Shown here piece by piece: positions 21,492 to 32,799 of a stretch of 57,209 nt of DNA. Position 1 is the stretch's first letter. Every line of letters starts with the position of its first letter. Under the pieces are notes generated by a model. It searched no databases. It was not told the DNA's origin and saw only the letters and a program-made list of their open reading frames with translations. Source of the stretch: Gracilaria vermiculophylla (lineage: Eukaryota; Rhodophyta; Florideophyceae; Gracilariales; Gracilariaceae); NCBI GenBank assembly GCA_019155205.2, contig JAHNZQ020000181.1, forward strand, positions 904,230-961,438, read 5' to 3'. Both the position numbers and the translations under genes were made by a program.

Positions 21492-22286
21492 TCATGAGGA
21501 TTTCCTTGCGTACGGTACCAGAGAACATGCGCGCGACATGCGTCTTTCAGTAAACAGCCTTGCAGCCTTGTTGGCTTGCCCTTGGTCTTGCTCTTGCGCA
21601 AAGCGCGTGTACAGTGGCAATAACGGGCACATGTCAAACAGTATGCCATCATTTATGGAGAACCTGTGCTCACTAAGAATTGCATTACGAGACAGGATTT
21701 CCGGGGAAAGCATCTGCTCGGTTTCCCTGTTTTCCTGTTGTTCCGGACGAGTCTCCAGGGTTTTTGGTGAGATTCCGGGGTTGCGTTCTGCTGACCGGTT
21801 GGACGGGGAGTTCCGCGTTGTGATTTTTGACTCCTCAATGGGTGGTGCAACGGCGTCACCGAGGGCACCCAATGGTGGTGTCCGAGTCGGATCCGAAGAA
21901 CAGGCTCGCGGGCCATCCGCCGTATCCGGGGTGTGCATACGAATCCGTGAGAGTGCGGCGTACGACTACATAAATCCGTCTGTGTTTTCTTCAATGATTG
22001 CAGCCCTAGGCGCTTTCTTTTCCAGGTTTCCGGGGCTTTTACCGTCAGAGGAAGGTGGAATAACAGTCGCCTTCCGTTGCAACGGCAAGAAACTCAGTTG
22101 TGCAATTGAGCGGCAGGCTTCCGCCCAATCAAACGAAGCGCCAACCTGTTGGCACGCCGCCACGATTGGGTTGAGTTGTACGACACCGAGTGATGGACGG
22201 AGTTGCGCAAGCGTGCCAGTTTGTTGAGCCGGAGCACACGACAATGACGGAAGATCCGAAAGTCCCCGAGTCGCGTTCCGAAACAC
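21492..22286 (-). pseudogene. Reading frame downstream of integrase in element A
   Basis: Two overlapping minus-strand open stretches (22286-21966 and 21938-21492) follow the integrase. The second shares GALGDAV, SAERNPG, TRPE and LSPEIL with 30950-30540 of element B, so it is coding in the family. It is rich in Pro, Arg and Glu and shows no known domain. It is either a C-terminal extension of pol or a separate ORF. The plus-strand frame 21538-22227 is a shadow. Confidence 0.55.
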
Positions 22287-22361
22287 CAGGGGCCGAGAAA
22301 CAGTGGTGTTAGAATAGCCGAATACCGAGATAGAAGCGTCGTTTGCCGGTGAGAACCGATA

Positions 22362-23540
22362 TCAGGGAGGAGGCGCTTGTACTACGCGCTTGCGTGACAC
22401 GTGCTTCTTTTTCTCGCCAACGGCGATCACCACCATGTAGCGGTCAGAGGACACAACCCGGAAGGGGCCGTCCGCCACGGGTGAGATCTTATGGCGACTG
22501 CTATCCCTCACGGTGTTGAAGAACTGTTTTCTGACGAACACGTAGGCCCCTTGGTTTATACGCTGTTTCTGGTGACTGCGCAGGCGATCATCGAAGTTCC
22601 GCTTATATTCAACTTGAGCGCGTTCCATCCCCTTACGGGTAACCGGCGCATGCTTGGCAAGCCACGTTTTCCACTGTAGGCGGTATTGGCATTCTGAACG
22701 GAAAATGTCCGCTTGTGCTTGCGGTTCCAGCGCCAAGGGTGGAAACGTAACCAATAAAATTCGCTCAAAGAGAGTAAGGCGGGTGTTTCGGTGTACCTGC
22801 GTATTGTACGCATAGATCATGGCATCCGTGAAGAGATCGCACAAAGTAGGGTGATCCGCGACATAGTTGCGTAGCGACGCGAGTAATGTCAGGTTGAACC
22901 ACTCGACCTTCCAGTTAGTTTGCGGGTGATAGGTCGTGGTAGAGAGACTCCTTGAATCCCGTATGCAGCAGAAGTCTTGAGGGAATTGCAACTCAAATTT
23001 TTTGCAATTGTCGGAGAATATCTTGACAGGAGGCTCATAAACAAAAACCCAATGCGTTGCAAACACTTGTGCAACCGGGATACTGGAGATAGTCCATAGG
23101 GTAACTGTCCAAACAAGCTTCGAGAATCAGTCGGTATTTGAGAGCAGAAATATGTTGCCTTTCTTTGTCTTCGAAACAGGACCAAGAATGTCGATTGCGA
23201 CAAACTCGAAAGCAGCCCTGGAAGGCAAAATATTTAACTTCGTGGAATGCTCCCGGAGTTTGACCCCGTTCTTTGCGCATAGTTTGCAAAACCGCACAGT
23301 GGTGTAGCCGTCCACCGCCATCGCGGGCCAATGAAAATGCCTGCGAAGGGTAACATAAAGTTCTCTCCTATGCGAGGGTCCACCGAGTTTTGAGTAGTTA
23401 GACAGTTGAAGTACCTCTGGGTGGAAGGAGTGGAGCACCACAATTTGTTGGTGACGCCTCACTTTTCGAACCAAACAGCCCGTGTAGTTCACCTCAAAAA
23501 GTAGGTCTTCTTTCCCGTTCAGATGGGCATGTAGCTCCAT
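22362..23540 (-). pseudogene. Ty3 integrase of element A
   Basis: The frame 23540-23127 holds the zinc-binding region, with histidines upstream and FCKLCAKN, followed by the start of the catalytic core (FEFVAIDILGPVSKTKKGN, with the first catalytic Asp). The frame 23066-22362 continues with the second Asp (IFSDNCKKFEL), TTYHPQTNWKVEWFN with the catalytic Glu, and the C-terminal region ending HKISPVADGPFRVVSS and HVSRKRVV. The two halves are in different frames with a break near 23100. Function would be insertion of the cDNA. The motif TTYHPQTN is diagnostic for the family. Confidence 0.9.
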
Positions 23541-24160
23541 GCAGAATGAGTCCCAAAACTGTTCTTGGATCCCCTTCTCCGGGCTGATCGGCTTGAAATC
23601 TCACTGCAGGGGCATGCTCAGCGTCGCCTGACGCGAGAAGCTCGTCAATGTTGCCCGACGTAACCTCATCGGAGGTCCATTGCGAAGTTTCTGGGGTAAT
23701 CCCCACGGTGACAAAGCAGGGGTTCTCGTCTTCGTCGGCATCGCCGACGGCTTCTCCCTTTATAAGAAAACGCGATAGAACATCGGCTTGCGTGTTTTGT
23801 GCACCCAACTTGTAAACCACGTCTATCATAACCTCGTCCAGGCGGGGCCTCCACCGCCCTACACGGCTTGATGGATCGACTATATTTATCAACCACCGCA
23901 AGGAGAAATGATCCGTGAAAATGGTGAAGTGAGCCCTCGTTAGATAGCGATGGAGTGTAGAGGGCGGCCCCGTCACGGCAAGGCCCTCCTTTTCCGAGAT
24001 GGAATAGTTCCTCTCGTGACTGTTGAGAATCCCGAATCAATATCTGATTGGTTTGCGCTCCCCATCGGGGCTTGTCTGAAACAGTGCACAACCCACTTGG
24101 TTCTTGCTGGAATCCATATCCTCGGGGTACGGGAGGCCCAAATTCAGTAGTGAGAAGATG
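23494..24160 (-). pseudogene. Ty3 RNase H of element A
   Basis: The stretch reads YLTRAHFTIFTDHFSLRWLI, matching the TDH..L..L pattern of Ty3 RNase H, then VYKLGAQNTQADVLSRF (the G..N..AD.LSR motif). The N-terminal part is in another frame (24091-23666). A linker with acidic residues leads to the integrase. Confidence 0.85.
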
Positions 24161-25060
24161 GGAGCGATTTTATTTGCACTCATCAGGGACTGGAAAGCAG
24201 CCAACTGATCGCCGGTGAATGAGGAGAGCTTCGACGGGTGCTCTTTCCGCAGTAACGCGGTAGGCGGTGCGGCGGTATCCGAGAAATTCGGAATGAACCG
24301 TCAACAGACGTTGACTAATCCAAAGAGGGATCCCAATTACGTTGGCGTCCGCGGCTATTGAGCCTCATTGTGGGACTTGACTCTAACTCTTTCGATCATA
24401 AGTTGTCCGGGACGGATGATATGACCTGGATACTTTACGTTCTATGTATAGAACTTACACTTCCTGAGCTTCAGGGTGATACCCGCGTCACGAACGACCG
24501 TCGTCATGTCCCACACGTGGGGGAGATGATCGTTTGGAAAAGATGATTATGTCGTTCAAGTACACAAGGCACGTACGCCCTTTGAATCGGCTCATGAGGA
24601 CATCGATAGCCCTCTAGAACATTGTGGGTGCATTGGGCAGACCAAAAGACATCCGCTTAAAGCGGTAGGACTCAGAGTGGCACACAAAAGATGATTTTTC
24701 AGGGTCATTCTCCCTACAAGGAACCTTCCAATAGCCCCAATAGGCGTCGACAGCCGTCAGCACGGTAGCATCACCGAGCCAGTTTATTAATTCTCCCATT
24801 CGAGGAAACAGGTAGGTATCTCGGATAGGCGCGGCATTCCGCCTGCAAGAATCTACGTAGAACCTTCATGTCACCTTCCATTTCAAGTTCAAAGATCATA
24901 ACGGATACCCCTGGAGATTGTGCTGTTTCTATTACTCTACAAAGAAGCGTGCGCTCCACTTCGTATTATTCCTCCCCCCAAGCCTCTGGCTCAGCCTTGT
25001 ATCGGGGCTGCGCGATTGGCCGAGTGTTCGTTCAAAAATCTATCCGATGTTTGGTGCAGC
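24161..25060 (-). pseudogene. Ty3 reverse transcriptase of element A
   Basis: The visible motifs are LTAVDAYWGYWKVP (catalytic LD..sGY block, Asp kept), MSFGLPNAPTMF, and then a catalytic loop reading YLND where YLDD is expected, about 24545-24575. The N-terminal fingers (24959-24771) are in another frame. The loss of one catalytic Asp plus frameshifts show that it is dead. Confidence 0.85.
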
Positions 25061-26000
25061 TAATCTCGCCTAGCAAGCCATCGAACATCGGGGTAAATTC
25101 CCGCAACATTGCGCGGAGACGCTCCCGGTGCAAGGTGGGCACATGGGACAAGCTAAGTTCTTCGAGAGCTTTCAAGTGGTCAATCTGGGGGTTATGCATC
25201 GGACGTGGGATTGACAAATCCGGATTAACCTGGGAGCCAGGCTTTCCCGTATTCACAGTACCTTTCGGTAAACCGGTGGTCCCGTTGAGGGCAGAGTTCA
25301 CCACCGCATCGGGCGCCTTCCCATCTAACGACTTCGCGAGCCCAAGTACCTGAATGGCCATCTCCCGTGTAGGGATGGTCTTTAACGAAAGTGGCGTAAC
25401 GGAACCAGTCACTTGGTTTCTAGCCAGATACTGGATTATGTCCCCAAAATTTACGACAAAGATCCCGAGTGGGCAGTTTTGCAGGACGTGCACAATTCCG
25501 TTTGCAACGACAAGGCGACTTGGATCATACGACGAGGTCAAGGGCTGGACAACCCTCGACCCGTATTGACGGGAGTCAACCTGCACAAGGACCTGCGTGG
25601 CGCAGGATATCGTCAATGATGCCGCAACGCGGAGTTCCATCGACTCGTGGGATCCCCATGGCGATTCCTGTGCGGCAGGCAGGGGCACCTGCTTCTCTGC
25701 GTCCCGCGGAAGCGGTTGTCGGACAAAGGGGGTTGACGATCCATCTTCCAACTCCACTTGTTTCGGGCGAGGGCTGATAGCCTCCACGAACCTGTCGCTG
25801 TGGTCGCATCCGAAGATGACTAGAGCAGCCAGACAACGACACACAATGAAAGTAAGCTTAACCACGGATCTTTCCAACCGGACCAGCAGACCAATGATTC
25901 CTGCCGTTTGTAACGGATTTTCGTTTGCGTTTGAGACGTTGGGTATGTTGGAAAACAGATGAGCTATTTGCGCTATACTCTTTTGTGACACAGGGCGCAC
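25032..26000 (-). pseudogene. Protease tail and pro-RT linker of element A
   Basis: The frame carries LAALVIFGCDHSDRFVEAI, the C-terminal part of a retropepsin (a ..lIlGcD....y v..I pattern). A linker with VELEDGSS follows, ending TKHRIDF just before the RT. Element B keeps the same order at 32800-33318. The first residues of the open frame come from the solo LTR inserted at 25946-26024 and do not belong to the protein. The protease active site DSG is not seen. Confidence 0.75.
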
Positions 26001-26024
26001 AGTTCACCATTTGAACTATCAACA
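25946..26024 (-). repeat. Solo LTR of the TRIM/Copia family
   Basis: A single 79-bp LTR (TGTTGG...CAACA) is flanked by perfect 5-bp duplications GGGTA (25941-25945 and 26025-26029). It is nearly identical to the TRIM LTRs. It was left by LTR-LTR recombination of a TRIM or of the autonomous element. Confidence 0.93.
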
Positions 26025-26255
26025 GGGTACCACGTCTGTGCCTATTCGAGATCGAAAGAGCAGAGGTAGTTTCGACTAAACAACGAAATTTGACCATTTT
26101 CCAGTGTCGAGGACTGTGAGAAGTTGCACCATATACTGCGTGTGCAGTTCGAGATAAGCGTAAACCTTATAGTTTTGCTTTATAAGCACTTAGAATCGAT
26201 ATCGTATCCGGTTATGCTTTATTCGTCTGTACGGTCGATGCAAAACACATAAGTG

Positions 26256-27592
26256 CTAAGAGTCTGCGTCGGCGGTGTCTCTCCCCGAGAGAAAGTTCAC
26301 CAGGGAGCGAGACAGCGGAGCCTTAGGCGTCGTCAGCCTCTTCCCTAAAGACGCCTCTCTTGGTGTGGAGGCTCTATCAGTTAGTGTACCTGAACAGTTT
26401 TTACTTCGGGCTCCTGTCGTGATTAAACCCCTAAACCCCTCTTTTGGGAGCTCGGCTTGAACTACTGACGGATTTGTATTGGTCTTCAATCACTTTCCGT
26501 AAGAAAAACGGCAAAAGAACGTAGGCATGCCCCTTGTACATCCCGCGTACATCGGCCTCGGCGACAAATCGTGCCAAAACTCTAATACTGTTAATGATCG
26601 TTCTCCAGAAGAGGTCTGGTTACGCAGAGTGAGTTGCATTCTTTAGATTTAATCCCGCATTTTTTCCTTGTTACGGGGCGTTCTTTCCATCGAGTAAGCT
26701 TAAAGCCGGAAGCACTGGTAAGACAAAAGCTTCCGATACATCGAGCTCATAGTTTGCACCTCCTTGAAATCAAGGTGCCTCCTTGCCTTTGTGCGTGCCG
26801 GGACGGCACCTGCAGTAGCCAACGACCGCTTGAAGCGAGATGGGCGCCTTTTTGGATCCTCAGCATTAGACTCCAAGCTCTCGAACCCTTCCGAACTACT
26901 CGGTGAAGAACTCGACGAGTTCAAGATGTTATCATACTGGGCATGCTTTCGCCTTTTGTATTTCCATATACGGCGGTCCTTCCGCATCTCTCTCTGATCT
27001 TCTCGTCGGGGGACTGCAGCTGATCCATCCGCGATTGCCGAGTCCGTCAGGAGTGCGTTTTCTATCGTTTCGAGACGGGATTGAACACGGTTGAACCAGG
27101 TCTCCACTTCTTCTACGAAGGCGGTCGGTCCTCCAAAGCATTCCAATATGGTGTTAAAATCTGAACTTAGAAGATGTAAGTCCTCTATCATTTCCTTCAC
27201 GGCATTAGTCTCAACAACCCCCCCCGGTAGAATGGCGCACTCGCTCGAAAGGGTTTCATGGGCAGTTCAAAAAGCGTGGAACTGCCCTACCAGGTCCGTG
27301 ACCTGGGAAAGTCCAACAATAACAGGTGCAATTTGGGCAGCTGCATCGGCGGATATTGCCCTTGACGGTCCACAACCGGGTGTCGGGCTATCCGGCAAAG
27401 CTGGCGAGAGATCTCAGTTTCTAGAATAATGGGCCAAAGATTTTGGAGCCTTCTCGGCTAGACTCGAACCAAACCGGCTCGGGATCCGTAAAGGCAACCG
27501 GATGTCTGGTTGATGACCACCTTTGGGGGAGCGACCGCGAGAAATGACAGGCTATGTCCTAAATGGCTTCTCCGACATCTTTAAAACCGTAA
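26256..27592 (-). pseudogene. Gag of Ty3 element A
   Basis: The frame 27200-26700 shares FNTILECFGGPTAFVEEVE and STMYRKLL-type residues with 35507-34408 of element B. It has a charged middle (REDQREMRKDRR) and a serine-rich stretch. The start is probably an ATG at about 27590 after the leader, in a short frame (MSEKPF). Several frame changes occur. No CCHC knuckle is visible. The gag role is assigned by position and by comparison with B. Confidence 0.65.
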
Positions 27593-27680
27593 AAATGGGG
27601 AAACCTCTGAGACCTTCCGCAAGCAAGTCCTCAAAGAGAAGACACACATTCAAGTGATCTTTCTGATTCGATATACCACT

Positions 27681-27948
27681 TGAAGTGCAATGGCCCGTAA
27701 GCGAGAAAAACACCAAAAGACGCCCGAATCTTCCTCTGCAGAGGTACTTCGGCGGTAGGGCCCTCTCGTGGGAACAACACGACAATGTTAGGGGTAAAAC
27801 CAAGGTTGCGCCGGCAACTCCTGGCGGGAAAGGTATAGATAAGGTCCTCGCTAAGTTAGTGGATTAGTGTGCGGTGCCTCTTTGTAGGAAAGAGATGGAA
27901 GAGAAAGACGAAGCGTGGGTAGCTAGGTATAGAAGGGGGAGGATGTAA
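27681..27948 (-). repeat. Truncated type-2 LTR (5' LTR of element A)
   Basis: It aligns with the leader-proximal part of 35992-36767: TGAAGTGCAA, then CCCGAATCTTCCTCTGCAGA and a GGAAAGAGATGGAAGAGAAA-like stretch. It breaks off exactly where the type-1 LTR of element B begins. Confidence 0.75.
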
Positions 27949-29086
27949 AGTAGTGCAATACCCCAGAGGGGAAAAGTATATCGAAGAATGTTCGACCCTT
28001 TCTGTCGCGAGGTGGTTAAGAGAGAGAGTTTTCCTTGGACGAGGCAAACGAGCCGGGCGTAACCCTGAGGCCAAGACGTCGCGACGGGTGCAAGAGGAAT
28101 ACAAATAGAGAAACCGGGAATCGGGAAACCCCTGTGAATGAGGGGGTATCCGTAACTACGGTGCAAGTGCCTTGTACTTGCTTCATAGAACAAAAAAGCA
28201 GAAAACTTCCTTAGAAAAGATGCAGCCAAGGCCAAAGAAGAGGCGGCCTCAGTCCCTTCCGAGACGATGCACAAGAATTTGAAAGCACTACAGAAAGAAG
28301 TAGCTGCCCTGCAATCGTTGAAGACATCTGGAGTCACCACTGAAGGGAATAAAAACCAAGAGGAAAATTTTTAATCCCCTAATACTCCATGTCTCCCGAA
28401 AAGGAATACCCCTAAACCCTCTAGAGGGAAGGTCTAATTTGTCAAAGCTATCTCAGCGCGGTCGAGCAATATATTGGGCCGCGTGGATATCGGGCGAGCG
28501 GCGCTGAGCGGCTGGCGGCCGTAACCCACGAAGGGTATATCGGAGGTCCAGTGGGGCTTGCATCGTAAGAGGGGGAAGCATAAAGAAAGAAAGAACAGTC
28601 CAGGCAATAGTTCTTAGCGTCACGGACGATGGACTTCCGTAGCCCACGGCGTACGTCTCCAAGGTAGAGAGAGTTACCCGCGTGGGCGGCGAGTTCAGAC
28701 CAAAGATTCCGCTTGGTTCGGTCTACTTGGGGCGACAACCAAAGTGGTGTTGCGCTACATACTGAAGCTCTCGGACCAAAATGGCCAAAGCACCTAAATA
28801 AATAAAAAGCGCAAATACTAAATTAAATGTGCAAGCCAGGTGCCAGCCGGCAACCCATACTGCAGCCATTGAGCTGCGCTTGGCTGCCGCGCGCGAGCGG
28901 GGACGCCATCCAGCGCGCGTGCCATGTAGCGTGACACGAGCCGGTTCAGCTTCTCCAGAATTCGCCGTACAAACGGACGTGAATCGCACCCCCGACATTA
29001 ACCCCTTTTATAGGTACGGCCTAACCCCGAATCTGGTGAATGGGCAAAGTGCCAATAAAAACCTCCCTGCAGGGTGTTGCAGTACA
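27949..29086 (-). repeat. Type-1 LTR copy c (3' LTR of element B) with a private insertion
   Basis: It aligns with copy b at both ends. The minus strand has CCTATAAAAGGGG as a good TATA box (~29005-29018). About 280 bases (28163-28443) have no counterpart in copies a, b and d and replace some 25 bases. Confidence 0.75.
28189..28374 (+). other. Small open frame in the insertion of LTR copy c
   Basis: From a TAG at 28186 to a TAA at 28372 the plus strand encodes about 61 residues. They are rich in Lys, Ala and Glu with a coiled-coil pattern (AAKAKEEAAS, LKALQKEVAALQSL). There is no ATG near its start, so it may be a fragment of a larger protein, perhaps a gag. I found no second copy in the window. 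Confidence 0.35.
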
Positions 29087-29132
29087 TATCTTCCATCTCA
29101 AGACAGCGCACGCACTTCGAAGAGGAAAAGCC

Positions 29133-30082
29133 ATGTCAAAAAGCAGCAATAAGAGCAGGCAAGACTCGCCGGCTTTCGGATTTCCATCTCGACGGCCAAC
29201 ACGCTCTGCATGCCAGTCTTCTCCGACTTCTTCGGCGATTGTCTCCAACAAACGCACAATGTCCGAACCCAGCCCGAACCCAGCCAGCAAGGGGTTTGAC
29301 CAGCTTCGGCTCGGTCTCCATCCCGGGGGGCAGCCACGCACCTCCTGAAGTGGAAACAAACGACGTCGGACTCGAAGATGCGATAGAAATCCGAGCGGAG
29401 CTAGCCGCATCGCGGATCCGTTTCCAGTCTCCGGCGTTCCACGGTAGACGCGGGCGAATTCTTGCACTTAAATCCTAGGGAACGCACGGAAATTAGCCGC
29501 GTGGAGGCGCAGACCTATCGCATTGCGCTTAGGAGGGTCTCAGCTGGCCACCTTTATGCATATGTCGACAACGACTGCTATCATCGTGCCTATGCGGAGG
29601 ATGACCCCGTCGTGGATCAAAAACCTGTTGTGGCGGTCAATGATGTTATTCGCGAGTCGAGTGGATCAGTCGACGGGGTGCACGTGGCGACTGTCGTGCA
29701 GAGATACCCCTCGATGGAGGAAGACGCCCTGCGTGACGGGAACTCTGCAGCTCTAGTGGATGATCCTGAGGACCGTACCTCAGTCGCTCCCTCGAACGCG
29801 GCGACCCGGGCGACCCCACCGTCCACGGCGAGAGGTATCCATTCCTTTGCGTACCCTGCACGCTCGGTGCCTCGAAGCCATGTCATCGCGCAGTTTCTCC
29901 AAGAGGTCTGGCCGCGCCTTGGCGTGATTTTGGGGGTTATAGCCGCGACGCGTGAGCCCCTTGCAAACCGCTTCGGCGGGAGTACCTGGTCTTTACAGAG
30001 GCAAGGATACCCGCTCAGCGACACGAGGACTTTAACGGATAGGGTAGCAGCGAAAATGCATGCAATGTACGTCTTCAAGTAA
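29133..30082 (+). pseudogene. Opposite-strand reading frame in element B, unknown function
   Basis: The ATG at 29133 opens MSKSSNKSRQDSPAFGF, and after a frame change the frame 29462-30082 (206 codons, intact) continues. It shares RAYAEDDP, NDVI.ES, EE.AL.DG, AAL..DPE and STAR with 19555-21413 of element A. About 1.4 kb of the A version is missing in the middle of B. The C-terminal hydrophobic part (GVILGVIAAT) is present only in B in this register. Function unknown. Confidence 0.6.
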
Positions 30083-30539
30083 AAAGCCTTGAGTCCTTCT
30101 TTGCTTGCATTTGCTCTTTGCTCTTGCGCGGAGTGAGTATTGCGTGATGGTCACAGGCACATGTCAAAAAGTGTGCTATCATCGATGGAAAAACAATTCT
30201 GACGGCGACCCGCAATGCGCAATGAAGTCAGCGAGCTGGGTGAAAAAACAATGATGGTAAAAAGGGGCGAAAAAAAGATGGAGGGGCTGAGGTCATGTTT
30301 CACGATCAAAGTCCACAATTTTGGATGGGTGGAGCTCCATCCGTTTCCGTGGTTTCTTATTCCACTTGAAACTGATCTATAGTCACCGGCAGAGGGATTC
30401 CGGCCTCGTGGTGATTCTTTATATCCGCCTAGCGTGGAAGATGCTGGACTGGCTATAGCGTATCCGAATTCGTGTCATATCCGTAGTAACGGACTCGGTA
30501 CCGGGCGCTTCCCTAGGGGTCCACTTCGTGTCCGATAAC

Positions 30540-31235
30540 TTAGTCGAGGACGTGCTGGTGGTTGTACACTTCTCGGCTCTGCGGTGTTCGTTTAACGCCT
30601 TGGGCGTTCCGATTCCCTTTTTGGGGCCACAAATCTCTCAGCAGGATTTCCGGAGAGAGCGTTCGTTCGGTTTCATTGTCTTCCCCGTCTTCCGGACGAG
30701 TCTTTCGGAGATCTGGTGGGGTTCCAGGCTCGCGCTCGGCTGGCTCTCCGGGCAGAGATTTCCACGTAGTGGTTAGCCACTGCTCAGCGGTTGGTGCTAT
30801 GGCGTCGTCGAGAGCGCCAATTGGCTGTGCATGAACTGGGTCAGGGAGAAGTGCTCGTTTGCGATCCGCCTTCAAGCTATTAATACGCATCCGCAATGGT
30901 GCGACATCTGACTCCACAGATCGGCCTGTAGGGTCTTCCACGATTTCCACCTTATAAGCTTCCTCTTCCTGGTTTCTGGTGCTGTTCCTGCGAGTGGGGG
31001 CTGGCGCGACAACGGCGTGCCGTCAGGATATCGAAGTAGTCTAGACCGCGATTAAGTGCCAGACTTCCCGCCCTTTAGACGAAGCCGCAGCATGTGGGCG
31101 CGCCGCCACCATTGGGCGGGGATAAACCCCACTAAAAGGTGGGCGGAGCAGTATTAGCTGGAGAGCCTGTGGAGCCGGGACATCCGCCATAGTCCAAAGG
31201 TCCGAAAGTCCTCATGTGTGTTTACTAAGCACCAA
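30540..31235 (-). pseudogene. Post-pol reading frame of element B
   Basis: The frame 30950-30540 shares IGALDDAIAP, PAEREPG, TRPE and LSPEIL with element A 21938-21492. Sequence up to 31235 aligns with A 21966-22349 but is broken by stops. A stretch of about 430 bases near 30205-30640 has no match in A. Confidence 0.5.
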
Positions 31236-31238
31236 AGT

Positions 31239-31628
31239 TCAGCATACCGTGGTGTTGGAAAGGCCGGATACCGGGACAGAAGCATCGTCGGCCGGTTCGA
31301 GTCTCCATCGCATGAAGGAACCTGAGTGGTCCGAGATGTTCATCAACGATCTCAATGAAGAGGGATACGTGTGAAGGGTTAAATGCAGCCCCGTATGATA
31401 TGAGTGAAGTGTGGACAGTTCCCACACGACTACAAGGCACTCTGTCTCAGAGACAGTATACTTCCGCTCGTGCCCATTGACCGAGCATGACCAGTATTTG
31501 ATTGGATGTCGATCTCCTTCCGGAGTGGTTTGGAAGAGCGCGCAATCAACTTGGTGGTCAATTTCATCCGTATCAACGGAGTATGGAAGACACGGTTTCG
31601 GTACCGAAAAGAACGGTGCATATATCAA
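31239..31628 (-). pseudogene. Ty3 RNase H of element B
   Basis: The reading gives DCALFQTTPEGDRHPIKYWS, then KYTVSETECLVVVWELSTL (the E.kYs..E.E.LAvv pattern) and YHTGLHLTL. The downstream TDH motif is eroded. It is followed directly by sequence that in element A lies beyond the integrase. Confidence 0.85.
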
Positions 31629-31639
31629 CCCCTTCCGAA

Positions 31640-32470
31640 GGGAGCTAGAAGCATCCTATTAAGCGGATGTGTAAGGATCCAGTTTTCATGGTTGAGCCTT
31701 CCGCAGAAGAGCATTGAGAGGCACGGGAATATCCCAGAACCTTGAAATAAACGGTATGTACACGTTGAACCGCCCTAGGAGGAAGCGTAGTTTTGCCTGC
31801 GTTCTGGGCTCCTTTGCCATGGCCAGAAATTTTACACGAGCGTCTTCGATCGATAAACTGTATGGGACGAATAGTGTGCCCCAGTTATTTCACTGTATCT
31901 GTGAAAAACAAGAACTTCCTCAGTGTTCAGGTCATCCTCGTATCCTGTAAGACGGTCATAACCTCTCTCACATGCGTGAGGTCGTCACCCAAGTTATCTT
32001 CGAGGATGATGATGCCATCCTGATAGACAAGACACGTCCGCCACATGAAACGGCTCAAGAGGATGTGGATGGCACAGTGGAAAGTTTCGGGGGAATGGGT
32101 AGCCCGCAGAGCATCCGGTTGTAGCGGTAGGAGCCAGAATGGAAATCGGACGTGGTCTTGGCCTGGCCTTCTTCCCGAATGGGCACTGGTTAGCAACCCC
32201 AACTCACATCTAATGAAGTAGGCAGGGAGCCACTCCCAAGGGAGTCGATACACTCGTCCGTACGTGGAATGGGGTACGTATCGCGTATCGTCACGGCATT
32301 GAGTGGGCGATAGTCGACGCAAAATCGCCAGGTTCCATCGGAATTCAAAGCCAGTAACACTGGAGATGCCCAAGGCCATTGTGTAGGCTTAATCAATCTG
32401 GCACGGAGTATCCTATACACTTGAAACTGTTCCTCCTTCCCATCTTTTGGTCCCCCCTTTTTTTCCACCA
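31640..32470 (-). pseudogene. Ty3 reverse transcriptase of element B
   Basis: Motifs in order: QWPWASPVLLALNSDGTWR, FCVDYRPLNAVT, DTYPIPRTDECIDSLG and LDVSWGC in the frame 32468-32190. The catalytic loop LVYQDGIIILEDN (YQDG for YLDD) follows in the frame 32379-31927. A frameshift lies between them. The family assignment is secure; activity is excluded. Confidence 0.9.
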
Positions 32471-32799
32471 GCTTGGCGTCTGGCTGCAGATCAATACGGT
32501 GTTACACTGCAGCACTCTCCCCATAGAGAGCCGTTCCACATCGTGGTTAAATCCAGCAGCATATTGTGAAGGTGCTCGCGGTGTGACTTGGGAACGTTTT
32601 CAAAATCGATATCCTCGAGTGCTTTGTGAGGGTTTACCGCGTCGAAGCTTGTCGGCGTGTGGCTTTCTCTCTCACTGGCCTCTCCCTTGCCCCTGTCAGG
32701 CGAGTGTTTCTACGCATGGGTATTAGATAACATATCTCCTCCCGGATATCGAGTTCGAATCTTCTGTGTGGCAATATCAGGTGTAGTAATCACGAGGAC

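Larger units (their letters stand above)
18602..27948 (-). mobile_element. Ty3/Gypsy element A (minus strand, decayed)
   Basis: Order on the minus strand: truncated type-2 5' LTR (27948-27681), leader and gag (27592-26256), protease tail and linker (26000-25061), RT, RNase H, integrase (to 22362), a further reading frame (22286-21492), an opposite-strand frame (19555-21413), a polypurine tract (TTTTAGGGGGGG at about 19525-19514) and a type-1 3' LTR (19506-18602). The order RT-RNase H-integrase is that of Ty3/Gypsy. Frameshifts and stops are frequent. A solo LTR of the TRIM family interrupts pol. The leader after the 5' LTR reads AGTGGTATATCGAATCAG, a possible but unassigned primer-binding site. 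Confidence 0.85.

Noticed and set aside
21538..22227. 229-codon plus-strand frame opposite the end of Ty3 pol
   Set aside because: The minus strand shows the residues conserved with element B (LSPEIL, TRPE), so this frame is a shadow.
24868..25353. 161-codon plus-strand frame
   Set aside because: It lies antisense to RT and the pro-RT linker of element A and has no conserved counterpart in B.
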